DNA of 64,000 nucleotides from Acidobacteriota bacterium (GTDB lineage: Bacteria > Acidobacteriota > Vicinamibacteria > Vicinamibacterales > JAKQTR01). The position numbers and the translations under genes were made by a program. The first letter of the stretch is position 1; each line of letters opens with the position of its first letter. The stretch spans positions 124,001 through 188,000 of the forward strand of contig JAKQTR010000030.1 of the NCBI GenBank assembly GCA_029562975.1. The letters run 5' to 3'. Under the pieces are notes generated by a model. It was not told where the DNA came from, ran no database searches, and worked only from the letters and a program-made list of their open reading frames with translations. This document shows positions 8,357 to 18,567 of this stretch, piece by piece.

Positions 8357-11300
8357 CGGAACACGTGGCGGACCCGCAGGTCGAGAGCGTAGGTCCGATC
8401 CTCGTTCTGGGTGACAATCCACGCCAGACGGTCGCTCTGATCGTATTCGAGCAGGATCACCTGGTCGCGTGCGGCCGACGACAGGCTGCGCGAGTACGTC
8501 AGGTAGATGCGGTCGGAAATGCGCTTGCCGATGGTGAGGCGGGCGCCCGGCGAGAAGCGCCCCGCCGACTGGCTCGGGTCGACGAAGAAGGGCGCGATCT
8601 GCACGGAGTCCAGCCCGAAGGTCTGCTCGACGGCCTTCTGGACGCCCGAGGAGATCGGGCTGGCCAGCAGCCGCGCCGAGCGCGCGATCAGCAGGTTCTG
8701 CTCGGCCTCGTCCGGCGTCCTGAGGGCGCGCAACTCGGCGTCCTGCGTGGAGCCCACGTCGCCAAGCAGCAGCGACAGGACGTCCACTTCGGGAAGCGGC
8801 GGGTCGGACGACAGATCGTACTCGAACGCCGATGTCGTGCCGGCGACGCGGAACGTCACGCGGTAGGTCTGGCCGGGCGCCCGGACGCGCGTCTCGGCCT
8901 CCACGTCGAAGTACGGGTCGATCTTCGACGGGTTCGTGAACTCCGCCGATCCCCGCGACACCACGTAGCGCTTGCCCTCGAACCAGAGCTCGCCGCGCTG
9001 GACCTCGGCGCGGCCCTCGAGAACGGGCCGGGCGTAGGTCCCGCGGAGCCTCAGATCGGCGCTGGCGGTGAGGCGGGCGAGTTTGTTGTCGATCTCGATC
9101 GTGGACGGCGCCGACAGCCGAAGGTCGAAGCGCAGCGGCAGCGCCGGCGCCGGGGCCTGGGGCGCGGCGATGCCGGCGCCGCCTCCCCCGGCGGCAAGGT
9201 CCGCGAGGCCCGTCCCGAGCTCCAGGTCGCGCCGCAGCTCGCCGCGCCGGACGAGGACCGTGCCGCCGAGCACGAGGTCATCGACGGTGCCGCGCAGGCC
9301 CAGGTCCGCGTCGATGACCGAGCGGAAGCCCTCCGGGTAGCGCAGCTCCATGCCCTCTCCGGTCGCGGTGATGTCGAAGCGCGACGGCCAGAGGCCGGCG
9401 AGATCCACTCGCCCGCCAAGGCGGACGTCGCCGCGGCCGATGGTCGCCGCGATGTCGTCGAAGCGAACGCTCTCCCCGTCGAACCGGACGCGCCCGTTGA
9501 TGCCGTCGATGGCGTGAGGCAGCCACATGTGCCGCAGCCGCCCGCCCTCGATGGCGGCGCTGCCGCCGACGCGCGGCTCCTCGAGCGTGCCGGTGAAATC
9601 CGCGGTGACGTCCGCACGGCCGGATCCGCGGACGTTGGACGTCACGGCCTGGAGGATCCCGAGGTTCGCGCTGCCCTCGGCGCGCATCCCGAGGATCCCC
9701 TGCACCAGGTCCACGTTGCCCGACAGGGTGAGGCGCGTGTCCTCGCCGCTCAGCCGGAAGCGCCCGACCCGCAGGATGCCCTGCTCCAGGCTGGCGTCGA
9801 GGCCGCCGTCGTTCTGCAGAACGTAGTCGAAGAGCTTCAGCGCCAGGCGCTCGACGTGCACATGCGCGACGACGTTGTCGAGGCTCAGAAGGGTGCCGCT
9901 GACCCGCACCGTCCCCGACCCCACCGCCGAGGCGAACGGCGAGAGGCCGGGCATAAAGACCCGGGCGTAGGGATCGAGCGAGGCGTCGGTCAGGCGCAGC
10001 GTGACATCGCCGGGGTAGTCGCCGAGCAGCGTCACCTTCCCGGCCCCGGATGCGGTCAAGCGGGACGAGATGGCGTCGAACGAGACGTTCATGTCGTCGC
10101 CCCGGAGCTCGAGGCGTCCTTTCACGTCGCCGATGCCCTCGTCCTTGACGTAGAGGTCGCGCATCCGGAAGTCGGCGTCGTAGGAGACGTCCAGGGCCTT
10201 GCCCCCGCCGCTGGCCGTGAAATCGAGCCGGCCCGAGAGCGGCGCGTCGGGGAAGGCAAAGAGGTCGACCGACTCGACGGGTATGTTCTGCCCGTCCACG
10301 TTGAACGAGTACGAGCCCAGCCACTCGGCGCGGGCGCCGCCGCGCACGATGCCGGTGGCCCCCTTCCGCATTTCGATGCCGTCGAGCCACACCCCCGGTC
10401 CGTCGAAGCGCAGAGACGCCGTGGCGCTGGTCAGCGTCTCCTCGTAGACCGCCAGCGGAGCCAACGTGACTTTGCCGAATCCAAACGGCTCTTCGTACGC
10501 GCCCCAGAGGTGGAGTTCGCCGTGCACGCGGCCGTCCCAGGGATAGGCGTCGAACTCGAACGCGTGGCGGAAGTCCGCCAGGTCCCAGTCGCTGATCCGG
10601 ATCACGGCGTTGAGTTCCTCGCCGCGGTCCCTGCGCGGATAGCCCAGCGAGAAGCGGCCGGTCGCGCGCAGCGTCCCCGCGCCCTTCCGGACCTCCGCGT
10701 CCTTCACGTCGGCGTACAGGTGCTCGATGACGACGGCGCTCTCGCCCCGGCCCCAGTCCACGTCCCAGAACGTCAGGCCTGCGCCGGCGAAGAAGCCCTC
10801 GATGCGCGGGTCCCAGATGGCGTTGAAGAGCACGCCCTCGAAGGTGCCCTCCCCGCCCACTTCAGCCGGGCGCGACGGCGATCCGAAGGCGGTGAGCACG
10901 CCGGCCAGCTCCCGCATGCTCTGCTGCCAGTCGGTGCTGGTGACGTGGAACGGGATCCGGGACCGCTCGCCCCAGGCGGTCCGCCCCTCCAGCGCGAGGT
11001 AGGTCCACGGCGACGCGACGTCTCCCGGCTCGACGTCCACCCACTCGGCGCCGTACGTGTAGCGCAGCCTGCCGCCAATCGGCACGCGCCCGAGCGGGGG
11101 GAACGGATCGCCGTACACGTGCGCGAACGACGGCGGCCGGCGCGTGGCGCCCAGCTCCTTCCCCTGCAGCCTGACGCCTGGCGGCGGCGACACCTGGATC
11201 TCGCCGCCGCCGCGGTGGCCCTCCCACGCCCCGAGGCGCCACTCCAAGTCATTGCGGCCTGTCGCCCGCCCCGCCAGGCGCAGGCCTTTCATCGCCATCG

Positions 11301-12438
11301 CGTCCGAGAAGGCCCCGAGATCGACATCCGAGTACCGGACGTCGAGGCGCGCCGTCGACCGCGTGCCCGGCACGTTCAGCGGCGCCATGGCGTAGGTCAG
11401 ATCCATCCGCCCGCCGTAGAACCTCGAGCGCGCCCTGCTGACATCGAGCCGCGCCGCCGTCCACACGACGGACGCCGTGGCGTCGGGAAACCGGATCCAG
11501 TTGATGCCGAACTCGTCGCTCGCCACTTCCCCAGCGAGCTCCCTGCCGCCCTTGAAGTAGTGCAGGCGGCCCTTGAAGGTCGCTTCTCCGGAGAGCGTGA
11601 AGCGGTCGTTCGCCCACCAGATGCCCCGCTGCGGCGCCAGCTGGATGCGCGATTCGATCTGGTACGTCATCTCCGGCCAGTGGGGCACGTCCACGTCCCC
11701 GGTTGCGACCGTCGAGGCGCCGTCGGTGTCGAGTTCGATCCGGTCGAAGTGCACCTTGCCGCCGTCGATCCGGAACCACGTGCGGATGTCCGCGGACATC
11801 GGCGTGTAGGACTGAATCGCGATGGTGCCGCCCGTCGAGGTGGTCTGGCCGCGGTAGCCGGAGGACCTCGTCGCCGTGATCTCGAAATCGCGCGCGATCA
11901 CGGTGATCGGCGAGGCGTGGTCCGCGTAATGGACGACGCCGCGGCGGCCGTGCAGGAAGGCCAGCGTGGTCGTGATCGAGCTCGGCCCCGTCCGCCCGCG
12001 CGAGCGCAGCGCCGGGAGGTTATCGCGCCCGGTCCACGTCTCGATTGTCAGCGCCCAGTCGGAGACCTCGATGCTGCGGATCGCGAGGCGCCGCCGCACG
12101 AGGGACCAGAGCGGCATGTCCACCGCCACCTCGCGCGCCGTGAGAAACGGGGTGGCCGCGGGCGAGAGCCCTTCGATGACGAGATCGCGGATGAGGAAGC
12201 GCCCGTCCACCAGGCGGACCGACAGGCCGCCCACCCGGACGGGGCGGTCGAACTCGGCGGAAGCGGCCGACGAGGCGACCTGCCGCAGGTCCACGCGGCC
12301 GCCCGTCAGGGCCGGCGCCAGCTCCGCCAGGTCCACGCTCAGCGTCAGCACGACGCCGGCGGCCGCGACGCCCAGGGCGATCATCCCCGCCCTGCGGGCG
12401 TACGGCCCGGCGCGCCTGATCGCGTGCAGCAGCCCCAT
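8353..12438 (-). CDS. tamB: Translocation and assembly module protein TamB (DUF490)
   Basis: A 1361-residue AsmA/TamB-type protein. It has a single N-terminal membrane anchor (residues ~15-40, MIALGVAAAGVVLTLSV), a long stretch of repetitive beta-strand units rich in 'G-x-hydrophobic-R-h-x-G' patterns, and a C-terminal TamB domain with WFEGKRYVVSRGSAEFTNP (~1150) and the final region (RSLSSAARDQVILLEYD). Such proteins form a hydrophobic groove spanning the periplasm that moves lipids or assists beta-barrel insertion with an Omp85 partner. That partner gene follows with a 4-base overlap (ATGA). About 12 bp separate tamB from the upstream biotin-carrier gene, so it may belong to the same transcript. 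Confidence 0.88.
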   Translation of the reverse strand: MGLLHAIRRAGPYARRAGMIALGVAAAGVVLTLSVDLAELAPALTGGRVDLRQVASSAASAEFDRPVRVGGLSVRLVDGRFLIRDLVIEGLSPAATPFLTAREVAVDMPLWSLVRRRLAIRSIEVSDWALTIETWTGRDNLPALRSRGRTGPSSITTTLAFLHGRRGVVHYADHASPITVIARDFEITATRSSGYRGQTTSTGGTIAIQSYTPMSADIRTWFRIDGGKVHFDRIELDTDGASTVATGDVDVPHWPEMTYQIESRIQLAPQRGIWWANDRFTLSGEATFKGRLHYFKGGRELAGEVASDEFGINWIRFPDATASVVWTAARLDVSRARSRFYGGRMDLTYAMAPLNVPGTRSTARLDVRYSDVDLGAFSDAMAMKGLRLAGRATGRNDLEWRLGAWEGHRGGGEIQVSPPPGVRLQGKELGATRRPPSFAHVYGDPFPPLGRVPIGGRLRYTYGAEWVDVEPGDVASPWTYLALEGRTAWGERSRIPFHVTSTDWQQSMRELAGVLTAFGSPSRPAEVGGEGTFEGVLFNAIWDPRIEGFFAGAGLTFWDVDWGRGESAVVIEHLYADVKDAEVRKGAGTLRATGRFSLGYPRRDRGEELNAVIRISDWDLADFRHAFEFDAYPWDGRVHGELHLWGAYEEPFGFGKVTLAPLAVYEETLTSATASLRFDGPGVWLDGIEMRKGATGIVRGGARAEWLGSYSFNVDGQNIPVESVDLFAFPDAPLSGRLDFTASGGGKALDVSYDADFRMRDLYVKDEGIGDVKGRLELRGDDMNVSFDAISSRLTASGAGKVTLLGDYPGDVTLRLTDASLDPYARVFMPGLSPFASAVGSGTVRVSGTLLSLDNVVAHVHVERLALKLFDYVLQNDGGLDASLEQGILRVGRFRLSGEDTRLTLSGNVDLVQGILGMRAEGSANLGILQAVTSNVRGSGRADVTADFTGTLEEPRVGGSAAIEGGRLRHMWLPHAIDGINGRVRFDGESVRFDDIAATIGRGDVRLGGRVDLAGLWPSRFDITATGEGMELRYPEGFRSVIDADLGLRGTVDDLVLGGTVLVRRGELRRDLELGTGLADLAAGGGGAGIAAPQAPAPALPLRFDLRLSAPSTIEIDNKLARLTASADLRLRGTYARPVLEGRAEVQRGELWFEGKRYVVSRGSAEFTNPSKIDPYFDVEAETRVRAPGQTYRVTFRVAGTTSAFEYDLSSDPPLPEVDVLSLLLGDVGSTQDAELRALRTPDEAEQNLLIARSARLLASPISSGVQKAVEQTFGLDSVQIAPFFVDPSQSAGRFSPGARLTIGKRISDRIYLTYSRSLSSAARDQVILLEYDQSDRLAWIVTQNEDRTYALDLRVRHVFR

Positions 12439-12450
12439 GCGACCGCCCTG

Positions 12451-12969
12451 CTAGTCGATCACGACGAGCGGGCGCCCGGCCTCGACCGGCGCGCCCTCGT
12501 CCACGAGGATCCGCGTGACCCGGCCGTCCTTCGGCGAGCGCAGCTCGTTCTCCATCTTCATGGCTTCGACGACGACGATCCCCTGCCGCGCGCGGACCTC
12601 GTCGCCGACCCGAACCAGCACCTTCACCACTCTGCCGGGCATCGGCGTGACGACCTGCTGCGTGCCCTGCGCGAGCCCGGCTCCGCCGCCGCCCCGCCCG
12701 GAGCGTCCTGGCGGCCCGCTCAGGACCCTGACGACGGCCACGCCAGCGGGCATGTGGACGGCCGTCTCGCCGGGAACCGGGGACGGCCCTAGGCCGACTT
12801 CCCGGCTCGCCCGCCCGCTGCCCAGGCAGATCAGCGAGAACGTCGTGTCGTCCACGGCGGCGGCATCCACCTCGCGCTCGACGCCGTCGATAACGATGCG
12901 GTAGATCCCGTCCCGGCCGCTGACATCGACCGACCTCGCCCTGCCGTTGGCCTCCACCGTCAGGCGCAT
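12451..12969 (-). CDS. Biotin carboxyl carrier subunit of an acyl-CoA carboxylase
   Basis: A 172-residue protein. ATG 12969 is chosen for its GGAGG Shine-Dalgarno sequence six bases upstream; an earlier in-frame start exists at 13005. Residues ~1-90 form a beta-rich region resembling the linker/BT-like region of acyl-CoA carboxylase alpha chains. Residues ~100-172 are a biotinyl domain with the canonical VEAMKMEN motif, placing the biotinylated lysine near residue 138. The biotin carboxylase (13103-14632) lies directly upstream with a 133-base gap and the carboxyltransferase beta chain further up. Carrier and carboxylase, usually fused in propionyl- or methylcrotonyl-CoA carboxylase alpha chains, are separate polypeptides here. 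Confidence 0.87.
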   Translation of the reverse strand: MRLTVEANGRARSVDVSGRDGIYRIVIDGVEREVDAAAVDDTTFSLICLGSGRASREVGLGPSPVPGETAVHMPAGVAVVRVLSGPPGRSGRGGGGAGLAQGTQQVVTPMPGRVVKVLVRVGDEVRARQGIVVVEAMKMENELRSPKDGRVTRILVDEGAPVEAGRPLVVID

Positions 12970-13102
12970 CGCCGCCTCCGGAAGCAGAAGGCGCCGCGCG
13001 CCCATCGCCCGGGACGGCGGCGTGCTCCGCGTCGCCGGCGCGAGCCCGATCTGGAAGGCGTCACCTGGTCCATCCTGTCAGAGGGTGTCATCGCCCCGAT
13101 CG

Positions 13103-14632
13103 TCATCGGCGCAGCCCGCCCGCGCGGGCCGCCTGCTGCCATCGGCTTGCCGGCGGCGCGGCGGCGGCGGTCGGCGCGGCCGTTCCCGCATGGGCCTGGA
13201 GCGCGACCGCCACGATGGCCAGGTGCTCCGCCTCGTCCGGCACCTCGAGGAAGGGCCTGCCGCCGCGCGCCTCGAGCGCCGCGTCGATGAACGTCGTGTC
13301 GAGCCGGCCCTCCTGGAAGGCCGCGTCGCCCAGCAGCCAGCGGAAGAACGGGATCGTCGTCTTGATACCGCGCACGTCGTACTCGCCGAGCGCCCTCGCC
13401 ATGCGCGCAATCGCCTGGGGGCGCGACTCGGCCCACGCCGCCAGCTTCGCGATGAGGGGATCGTAGTGAACCGGCACGACGACGCCCGCCACGGCGCCGC
13501 CGTCGTCCCTGCGGATGCCCGGGCCGGCGGGCGCCCGCAGCGCCGTGACGAGCCCCGGCGAGGGCAGGAAGTCGCGGTCCGGATCCTCCGCGTAGATCCG
13601 GCACTCGATGGCATGCCCCACCGGGTCGAGCGTCCTGCGCGGGTCGAGGTCCAGGCGCTCGCCTCGCGCGACGCGGAACTGCCAGTGCACCAGATCGGTG
13701 CCGGTCACCAGTTCGGTCACCGGGTGCTCGACCTGGAGCCGGGTGTTCATCTCGAGAAAGAAGAACTCGCCCGACGCATCGAGCAGGAACTCAATCGTGC
13801 CCGCGTTCGTGTAGCCCACGCGGCGCGCCACGGCCACGGCGGCTTCCGCCATGCGGCGGCGCAGGTCCGGCGTGACCGCGGCGGACGGCGATTCCTCGAG
13901 GACCTTCTGATGGCGGCGTTGGATCGAGCATTCGCGCTCGACGAAAGGCACGATCGTGCCGTGCACGTCGCCGAGCAGCTGGATTTCGACGTGGCGGGGC
14001 CGCACCAGCAGCCGCTCGAAGTAGACCGCCGGGTCGCCGAACGACGACAGCGCCTCGGAGCGCGCGGCCCGCAGCGCCCCCTGGAGCTCCGCCTCCCGCG
14101 CGACCGCGCGCATGCCCTTGCCGCCTCCGCCGGCGACGGCCTTGACGAGCAGCGGGTACCCCACGGCCCCGGCGATGCGCCCGGCGTCGGCGTCGGTCGC
14201 GTCCGGGCCCAGCGGCGCCTCGGTTCCGGGCACCACCGGGACCCCGGCCGCCGCCGCCTCGGCCCGCGCGGCGGTCTTGCTCCCCATCGTGGCGATGGCG
14301 TCAGGCGACGGCCCGACAAACACCAGGCCCGCGTCGATCACCGCCTTCGCGAAGCCGGCGTTCTCGGCCAGGAAGCCGTACCCGGGGTGGACCGCGTCGG
14401 CGCCCGATCGGCGTGCGACCTCCATCAGGGCGTCGATGCGGAGGTAGCTGTCTCGGGGCGCATCCGGCCCGATGGGGTAGGCCTCGTCGGCGTAGCGGAC
14501 GTGGAGCGCCGTGCGGTCGCATGCCGAGTAGACCGCCACGGTGCGGAGGCCCAGTTCGCGGCACGCCCGGATGATCCGCACCGCGATTTCGCCGCGATTG
14601 GCGACGAGGACCTTCGTCAGCGCGTTCGGCAT
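13103..14632 (-). CDS. Biotin carboxylase subunit (AccC/PccA-like)
   Basis: A 509-residue ATP-grasp biotin carboxylase catalysing ATP- and bicarbonate-dependent carboxylation of the carrier biotin. It opens KVLVANRGEIAVRIIRACRE, has HPGYGFLAENAGFA (~84), the glycine-rich ATP loop AVAGGGGKGMR (~165), ECSIQRRHQKVLEE (~235) and FLEMNTRLQVEHPVTE (~290). It is longer than stand-alone AccC (about 450); the last ~65 residues resemble the linker that follows the carboxylase domain in PccA/MccA-type alpha chains. It therefore looks like the front part of such an alpha chain, with the carrier encoded next door. A 58-base gap separates it from the upstream beta-subunit gene. Substrate (propionyl-, acetyl- or another acyl-CoA) cannot be fixed from sequence. 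Confidence 0.9.
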   Translation of the reverse strand: MPNALTKVLVANRGEIAVRIIRACRELGLRTVAVYSACDRTALHVRYADEAYPIGPDAPRDSYLRIDALMEVARRSGADAVHPGYGFLAENAGFAKAVIDAGLVFVGPSPDAIATMGSKTAARAEAAAAGVPVVPGTEAPLGPDATDADAGRIAGAVGYPLLVKAVAGGGGKGMRAVAREAELQGALRAARSEALSSFGDPAVYFERLLVRPRHVEIQLLGDVHGTIVPFVERECSIQRRHQKVLEESPSAAVTPDLRRRMAEAAVAVARRVGYTNAGTIEFLLDASGEFFFLEMNTRLQVEHPVTELVTGTDLVHWQFRVARGERLDLDPRRTLDPVGHAIECRIYAEDPDRDFLPSPGLVTALRAPAGPGIRRDDGGAVAGVVVPVHYDPLIAKLAAWAESRPQAIARMARALGEYDVRGIKTTIPFFRWLLGDAAFQEGRLDTTFIDAALEARGGRPFLEVPDEAEHLAIVAVALQAHAGTAAPTAAAAPPASRWQQAARAGGLRR

Positions 14633-14690
14633 CCCGCAGCCATTCTAGTCCGGACGTTCGGTCAAGGCCAGAATGGGCGGCCCGTCCGGG

Positions 14691-16231
14691 CTAGAGCGGG
14701 ATGTTGCCGTGCTTCTTCGGCGGGTTTGTATCCCGCTTCGTGGCTGACGCCTCGAGCGCCGAGATGATCTTCCGCCGCGTGTCCCGAGGCGCGATCACCT
14801 CGTCGACGAAGCCCCGCGACGCCGCGACGAACGGGTTCGCGAACGTCTCGCGGAACTCGGCGGTCTTCACGGTCCGGCGGCTCGGCGCATCCGGCGCCGC
14901 GTCCAGCTCCCGCCGGTACAGGATGTTCACCGCGCCCTCCGGCCCCATGACCGCGATCTCGGCGGTCGGCCAGGCGAAGTTGAAGTCCGCGCGGATGTGC
15001 TTGCTGGCCATGACGCAGTACGCGCCGCCGTACGCCTTGCGGGTGATCACCGTCACCTTCGGCACCGTCGCCTCCGCGAACGCGTACAGCAGCTTGGCGC
15101 CATGGCGGATGATGCCGCCGAACTCCTGGACCGTGCCGGGCAGGAAGCCGGGCACGTCCTCGAGCACGACGAGCGGGATGTTGAACGCGTCGCAGAACCG
15201 GACGAACCGGGCGCCCTTCACCGAGGCGTCGATGTCGAGGGTTCCCGCCAGGTGCGCCGGCTGGTTCGCCACGACGCCCACGGACCGCCCGCCCATCCGA
15301 GCGAACCCCACGATCAGGTTCTGGGCAAAGTGCCGGTGAACCTCCAGGAAGTACCCGTCGTCGGCGACGGCGTGGACGAGATCCAGCATGTCGTACGGCT
15401 GGTACGGCGACTCGGGGACCAGTGCGTCGAGCGCCGGAGCCTCGCGATTCACCGGGTCCGACGCGTCCGCCCGGGGCGGCTCGTCGAGGTTGTTCGACGG
15501 CAGGAAGCCCAACAGCTCCCGGATGAGCGCAAGGCACTCCCGGTCGTCCTCCGCCGCGAAGTGGGCGACGCCGCTGCGCTCGTTGTGGGTCATGGCGCCG
15601 CCGAGCTCCTCCTTCGTGACGTCCTCGTGGGTCACCGTCTTGATGACCTCGGGGCCCGTGACGAACATGTAGCTCGTCTGCTTCACCATGATGTTGAAGT
15701 CGGTGATGGCGGGCGAGTACACCGCCCCTCCGGCGCAGGGGCCCATGATGGCGGAGATCTGCGGCACGACGCCGGAGGCGAGGGTGTTGCGCAGGAAGAT
15801 GTCGGCGTAGCCCGCGAGCGACATGACGCCTTCCTGGATGCGCGCGCCGCCCGAGTCGTTCAATCCGACGATGGGCGCGCCCATCCGCACCGCCAGGTCC
15901 ATCACCTTGCAGATCTTCGCGGCGTTCGTCTCGGAGAGCGAGCCGCCGAACACCGTGAAGTCCTGGGCGAACGCGAAGACCGGCCGCCCGTTCACCCGCC
16001 CGTGCCCCGACACGACGCCGTCTCCCGGGACGAGCTGCTCCTGCATGCCGAAATCGAGGCACCGGTGCGTGACCAGCTTGTCGAGCTCCTCGAAGGTGCC
16101 GGGATCGAAAAGCGCCTCCATGCGCTCGCGGGCCGTCAGCTTCCCGGCCTCGCGCTGCCGCTTCAGGCGCGCTTCGCCCCCGCCCAGCTCGGCGCGCCGC
16201 CGCAGGTCGGCCAGGCGGTCGAGCGGCGACG

Positions 16232-16235
<4 letters not shown>
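14691..16235 (-). CDS. Acyl-CoA carboxylase carboxyltransferase (beta) subunit, propionyl-CoA carboxylase-like
   Basis: A 514-residue carboxyltransferase, the usual length for PccB/AccD5 proteins. The start is GTG 16235, whose GTGA overlaps the transaldolase stop; this gives the standard N-terminus ([17 protein letters not shown]) and the family's [13 protein letters not shown] (~35). Other family features are [14 protein letters not shown] (~95), [14 protein letters not shown] (~129), the acyl-CoA oxyanion segment [12 protein letters not shown] (~170) and [16 protein letters not shown] (~410). It transfers the carboxyl group from biotin to an acyl-CoA; with the two downstream genes it makes a complete three-polypeptide carboxylase. 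Confidence 0.92.
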
Positions 16236-16885
<650 letters not shown>

Positions 16886-17089
16886 GGTTCCCCCGCAGGT
16901 GCTCGGGACTAGGCGCTGGGCGCTAGTGTGTCCTGTGATGCGTGGCGAGCCGCGACGCGTGCCCCGGGACCGGGGACTCGGGACTCGGGAACTGCAGCGT
17001 GACAGCTTCCCAGTTCCGAATCCCGGATTCTGTCTTCTGTCTTCCGTATTCCCCTGCCTCCTCCTACGCGACGTCCCGCCTTCTGAATT
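16886..17089. other. Intergenic spacer with degenerate short repeats
   Basis: No gene seen. The stretch has a tandem GGGACTC unit (about 16972-16988) and a run of related words (TTCCGAAT, CCGGATTC, CTGTCTTCTGTCTTCC, CTGAATTC) at 16998-17089. The same vocabulary occurs in the spacers at 5380-5431 and 58515-58572. With 17090-17304 it forms a 419-base region without an intact gene. Confidence 0.5.
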
Positions 17090-17194
17090 CTACTCCCCCT
17101 CCACCGCCGTGTTCGTCAGCGCTCCGACCCCTTCGACCGCGTCGGCCACGACGTCGCCCGGCTGGAGGCCGCCGATGCCCGACGGCATGCCGGG
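17090..17194 (-). pseudogene. Remnant of a fumarylacetoacetate hydrolase-family C-terminus
   Basis: On the minus strand, one frame reads PGMPSGIGGLQPGDVV followed by ADAVEGVGALTNTAVEGE and a TAG at 17090-17092. This strongly resembles the last ~35 residues of FAH-domain proteins (GTPSGIG...LKPGDVVEVEIEGIGTLTNPV). The frame closes at a stop a few codons upstream of PGMPS, and the rest of the domain (including the metal-binding E-x-E region) is missing. It is most simply read as a decayed or truncated gene between the transaldolase and the Fn3 lipoprotein. A short functional peptide is not supported. Confidence 0.5.
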
Positions 17195-17304
17195 CCTCGC
17201 CCTGCCATTCGGTCAGGCAGATGCGGCCCATCACCCTGCCCTTCCCGGGCCGGGAGCTCCGGAGCGCGGGGCTCCTGCCCCCATGCGGCCTCCTGCTTCC
17301 TGCG

Positions 17305-18567
17305 CTACCTCGCCGTCTCCTCGACCGTGTTGGACAGGGCGCTGCGATTGCCCGGCGCGGCGGTGTCCACGGCCGCCACGGCGTACACGTACCGGACGCC
17401 TGGCTTCGCCGACGCGTCCCGGTAGGTCGTCTCCATGACGGGCGCGGTGAACAGGGGCTCCAGGGCCGCGCTCCCCGCCTCGCCCCGCAGCACGATGTAG
17501 CCCGCAAGATCCGGTGCGGACACCGCCGTCCAGATGAGGCTCACCGCGCCCTCGCCCGCCACGGCCGCCAGGCCGGACGGCGCCGGGGGCGGAAACGTGT
17601 CGACGGGCGTGACGCACGCGGCCGACGACGGCTCGCTCTCAACCGACGCGGCGCCCCTGACGAGGACCGCGCGGACGTCGTAGCAGCGCTCGGCGCCGTA
17701 AGGCGCGTTCGCGTCGGTCCACGTCAGGCGCTTCACCGGCGTGTCGGTGAGCCTCACCGATCCAAACGAGATCACGTAGGACAGCGCCGGCGCCGATTCC
17801 ATGCCGAACGTGCTCGCGGCCAGCGCGTCATCCGACGCAGGCGCCTGGTAGGGCAGGCGAGCGCCGGGCGGCACGGCCCAGCGCACGACGACGCCTTCTT
17901 CAGTCACGGAGAGCGCCGGCTGCTCCGGGGCGGGCGGAGGCGGAACGAGCGGCACCGCGGGACGCGGAGACGCGCCGCCGCGGTTGCCCGAGCGGCTGAC
18001 GCCGTACACCAGGTAGTAGCGGTTGGGGATCGCCGCCGCGGCCGGGCCGCCCAGCGGCGGCGGCGGCGGCGGATCGAGCCACGCGCGCGGCTCAGCGGGC
18101 GCCCGCGCCGTCTTCCGGCGGCCGTCTGGCGGGAGCGGGGCCTGCATGTCGGCCGTCAGCGTCTCGGTGATCGTGACGAGGGCCCCCTGGTCCGCGGCCG
18201 AGTCGCCGCGCGGGGCGGGCTCGGCCGGCCGAGACGCCGCGCCTGGCGCGAGGGCTGCCGGCTTGCGCACGGGAATCTTCGCGACGAGCGTCATGCGCGC
18301 CGTGTCCCGCACGTCGTTCTGGGCCATCGCCGTGTACGCATAGACCTCGAGCGCCGCCAGGTCCGCCGGCCGCGTGTCGTCGATGTTGGCCGACGGCACG
18401 GTGAACGTGAGGGTGACGAGGTCGCCCGACCGCCGCGCCTGCAGGTCCATCGCGCGCCCGGGCGCCCTGACGAAGGGCGCGAGCGGCGGGCCCTTCTTGC
18501 CGCAGCCCGGCCAGGCGAGCCCTGCCGCGGCCACGCACACCACCAGGGCGACTCGGCTGGGTCTCAC
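17305..18567 (-). CDS. Fibronectin type III lipoprotein with LptM-like CGKKGP motif
   Basis: A 420-residue lipoprotein; the start is GTG 18567, overlapping the hslU stop (GTGA). The signal ([16 protein letters not shown]) is followed by Cys22 in [11 protein letters not shown], which closely resembles the CGxKGPL motif directly after the acylated cysteine in LptM/YifL-type lipoproteins. Two Fn3-like regions follow: one at ~40-90 ([16 protein letters not shown]) extended by a variable Pro/Ala-rich part, and a clear one at ~320-415 ([44 protein letters not shown]). It probably sits in the outer membrane facing the periplasm. Function is unknown; the link to hslU is positional only. Confidence 0.72.
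   Translation of the reverse strand: MRPSRVALVVCVAAAGLAWPGCGKKGPPLAPFVRAPGRAMDLQARRSGDLVTLTFTVPSANIDDTRPADLAALEVYAYTAMAQNDVRDTARMTLVAKIPVRKPAALAPGAASRPAEPAPRGDSAADQGALVTITETLTADMQAPLPPDGRRKTARAPAEPRAWLDPPPPPPLGGPAAAAIPNRYYLVYGVSRSGNRGGASPRPAVPLVPPPPAPEQPALSVTEEGVVVRWAVPPGARLPYQAPASDDALAASTFGMESAPALSYVISFGSVRLTDTPVKRLTWTDANAPYGAERCYDVRAVLVRGAASVESEPSSAACVTPVDTFPPPAPSGLAAVAGEGAVSLIWTAVSAPDLAGYIVLRGEAGSAALEPLFTAPVMETTYRDASAKPGVRYVYAVAAVDTAAPGNRSALSNTVEETAR

Noticed and set aside
8302-12792. 1496-codon plus-strand open frame
   Set aside because: It is antisense to tamB and the Omp85 gene. Its translation is Arg/Ala/Gly/Pro-rich without domains, as expected for shadow frames in high-GC DNA.
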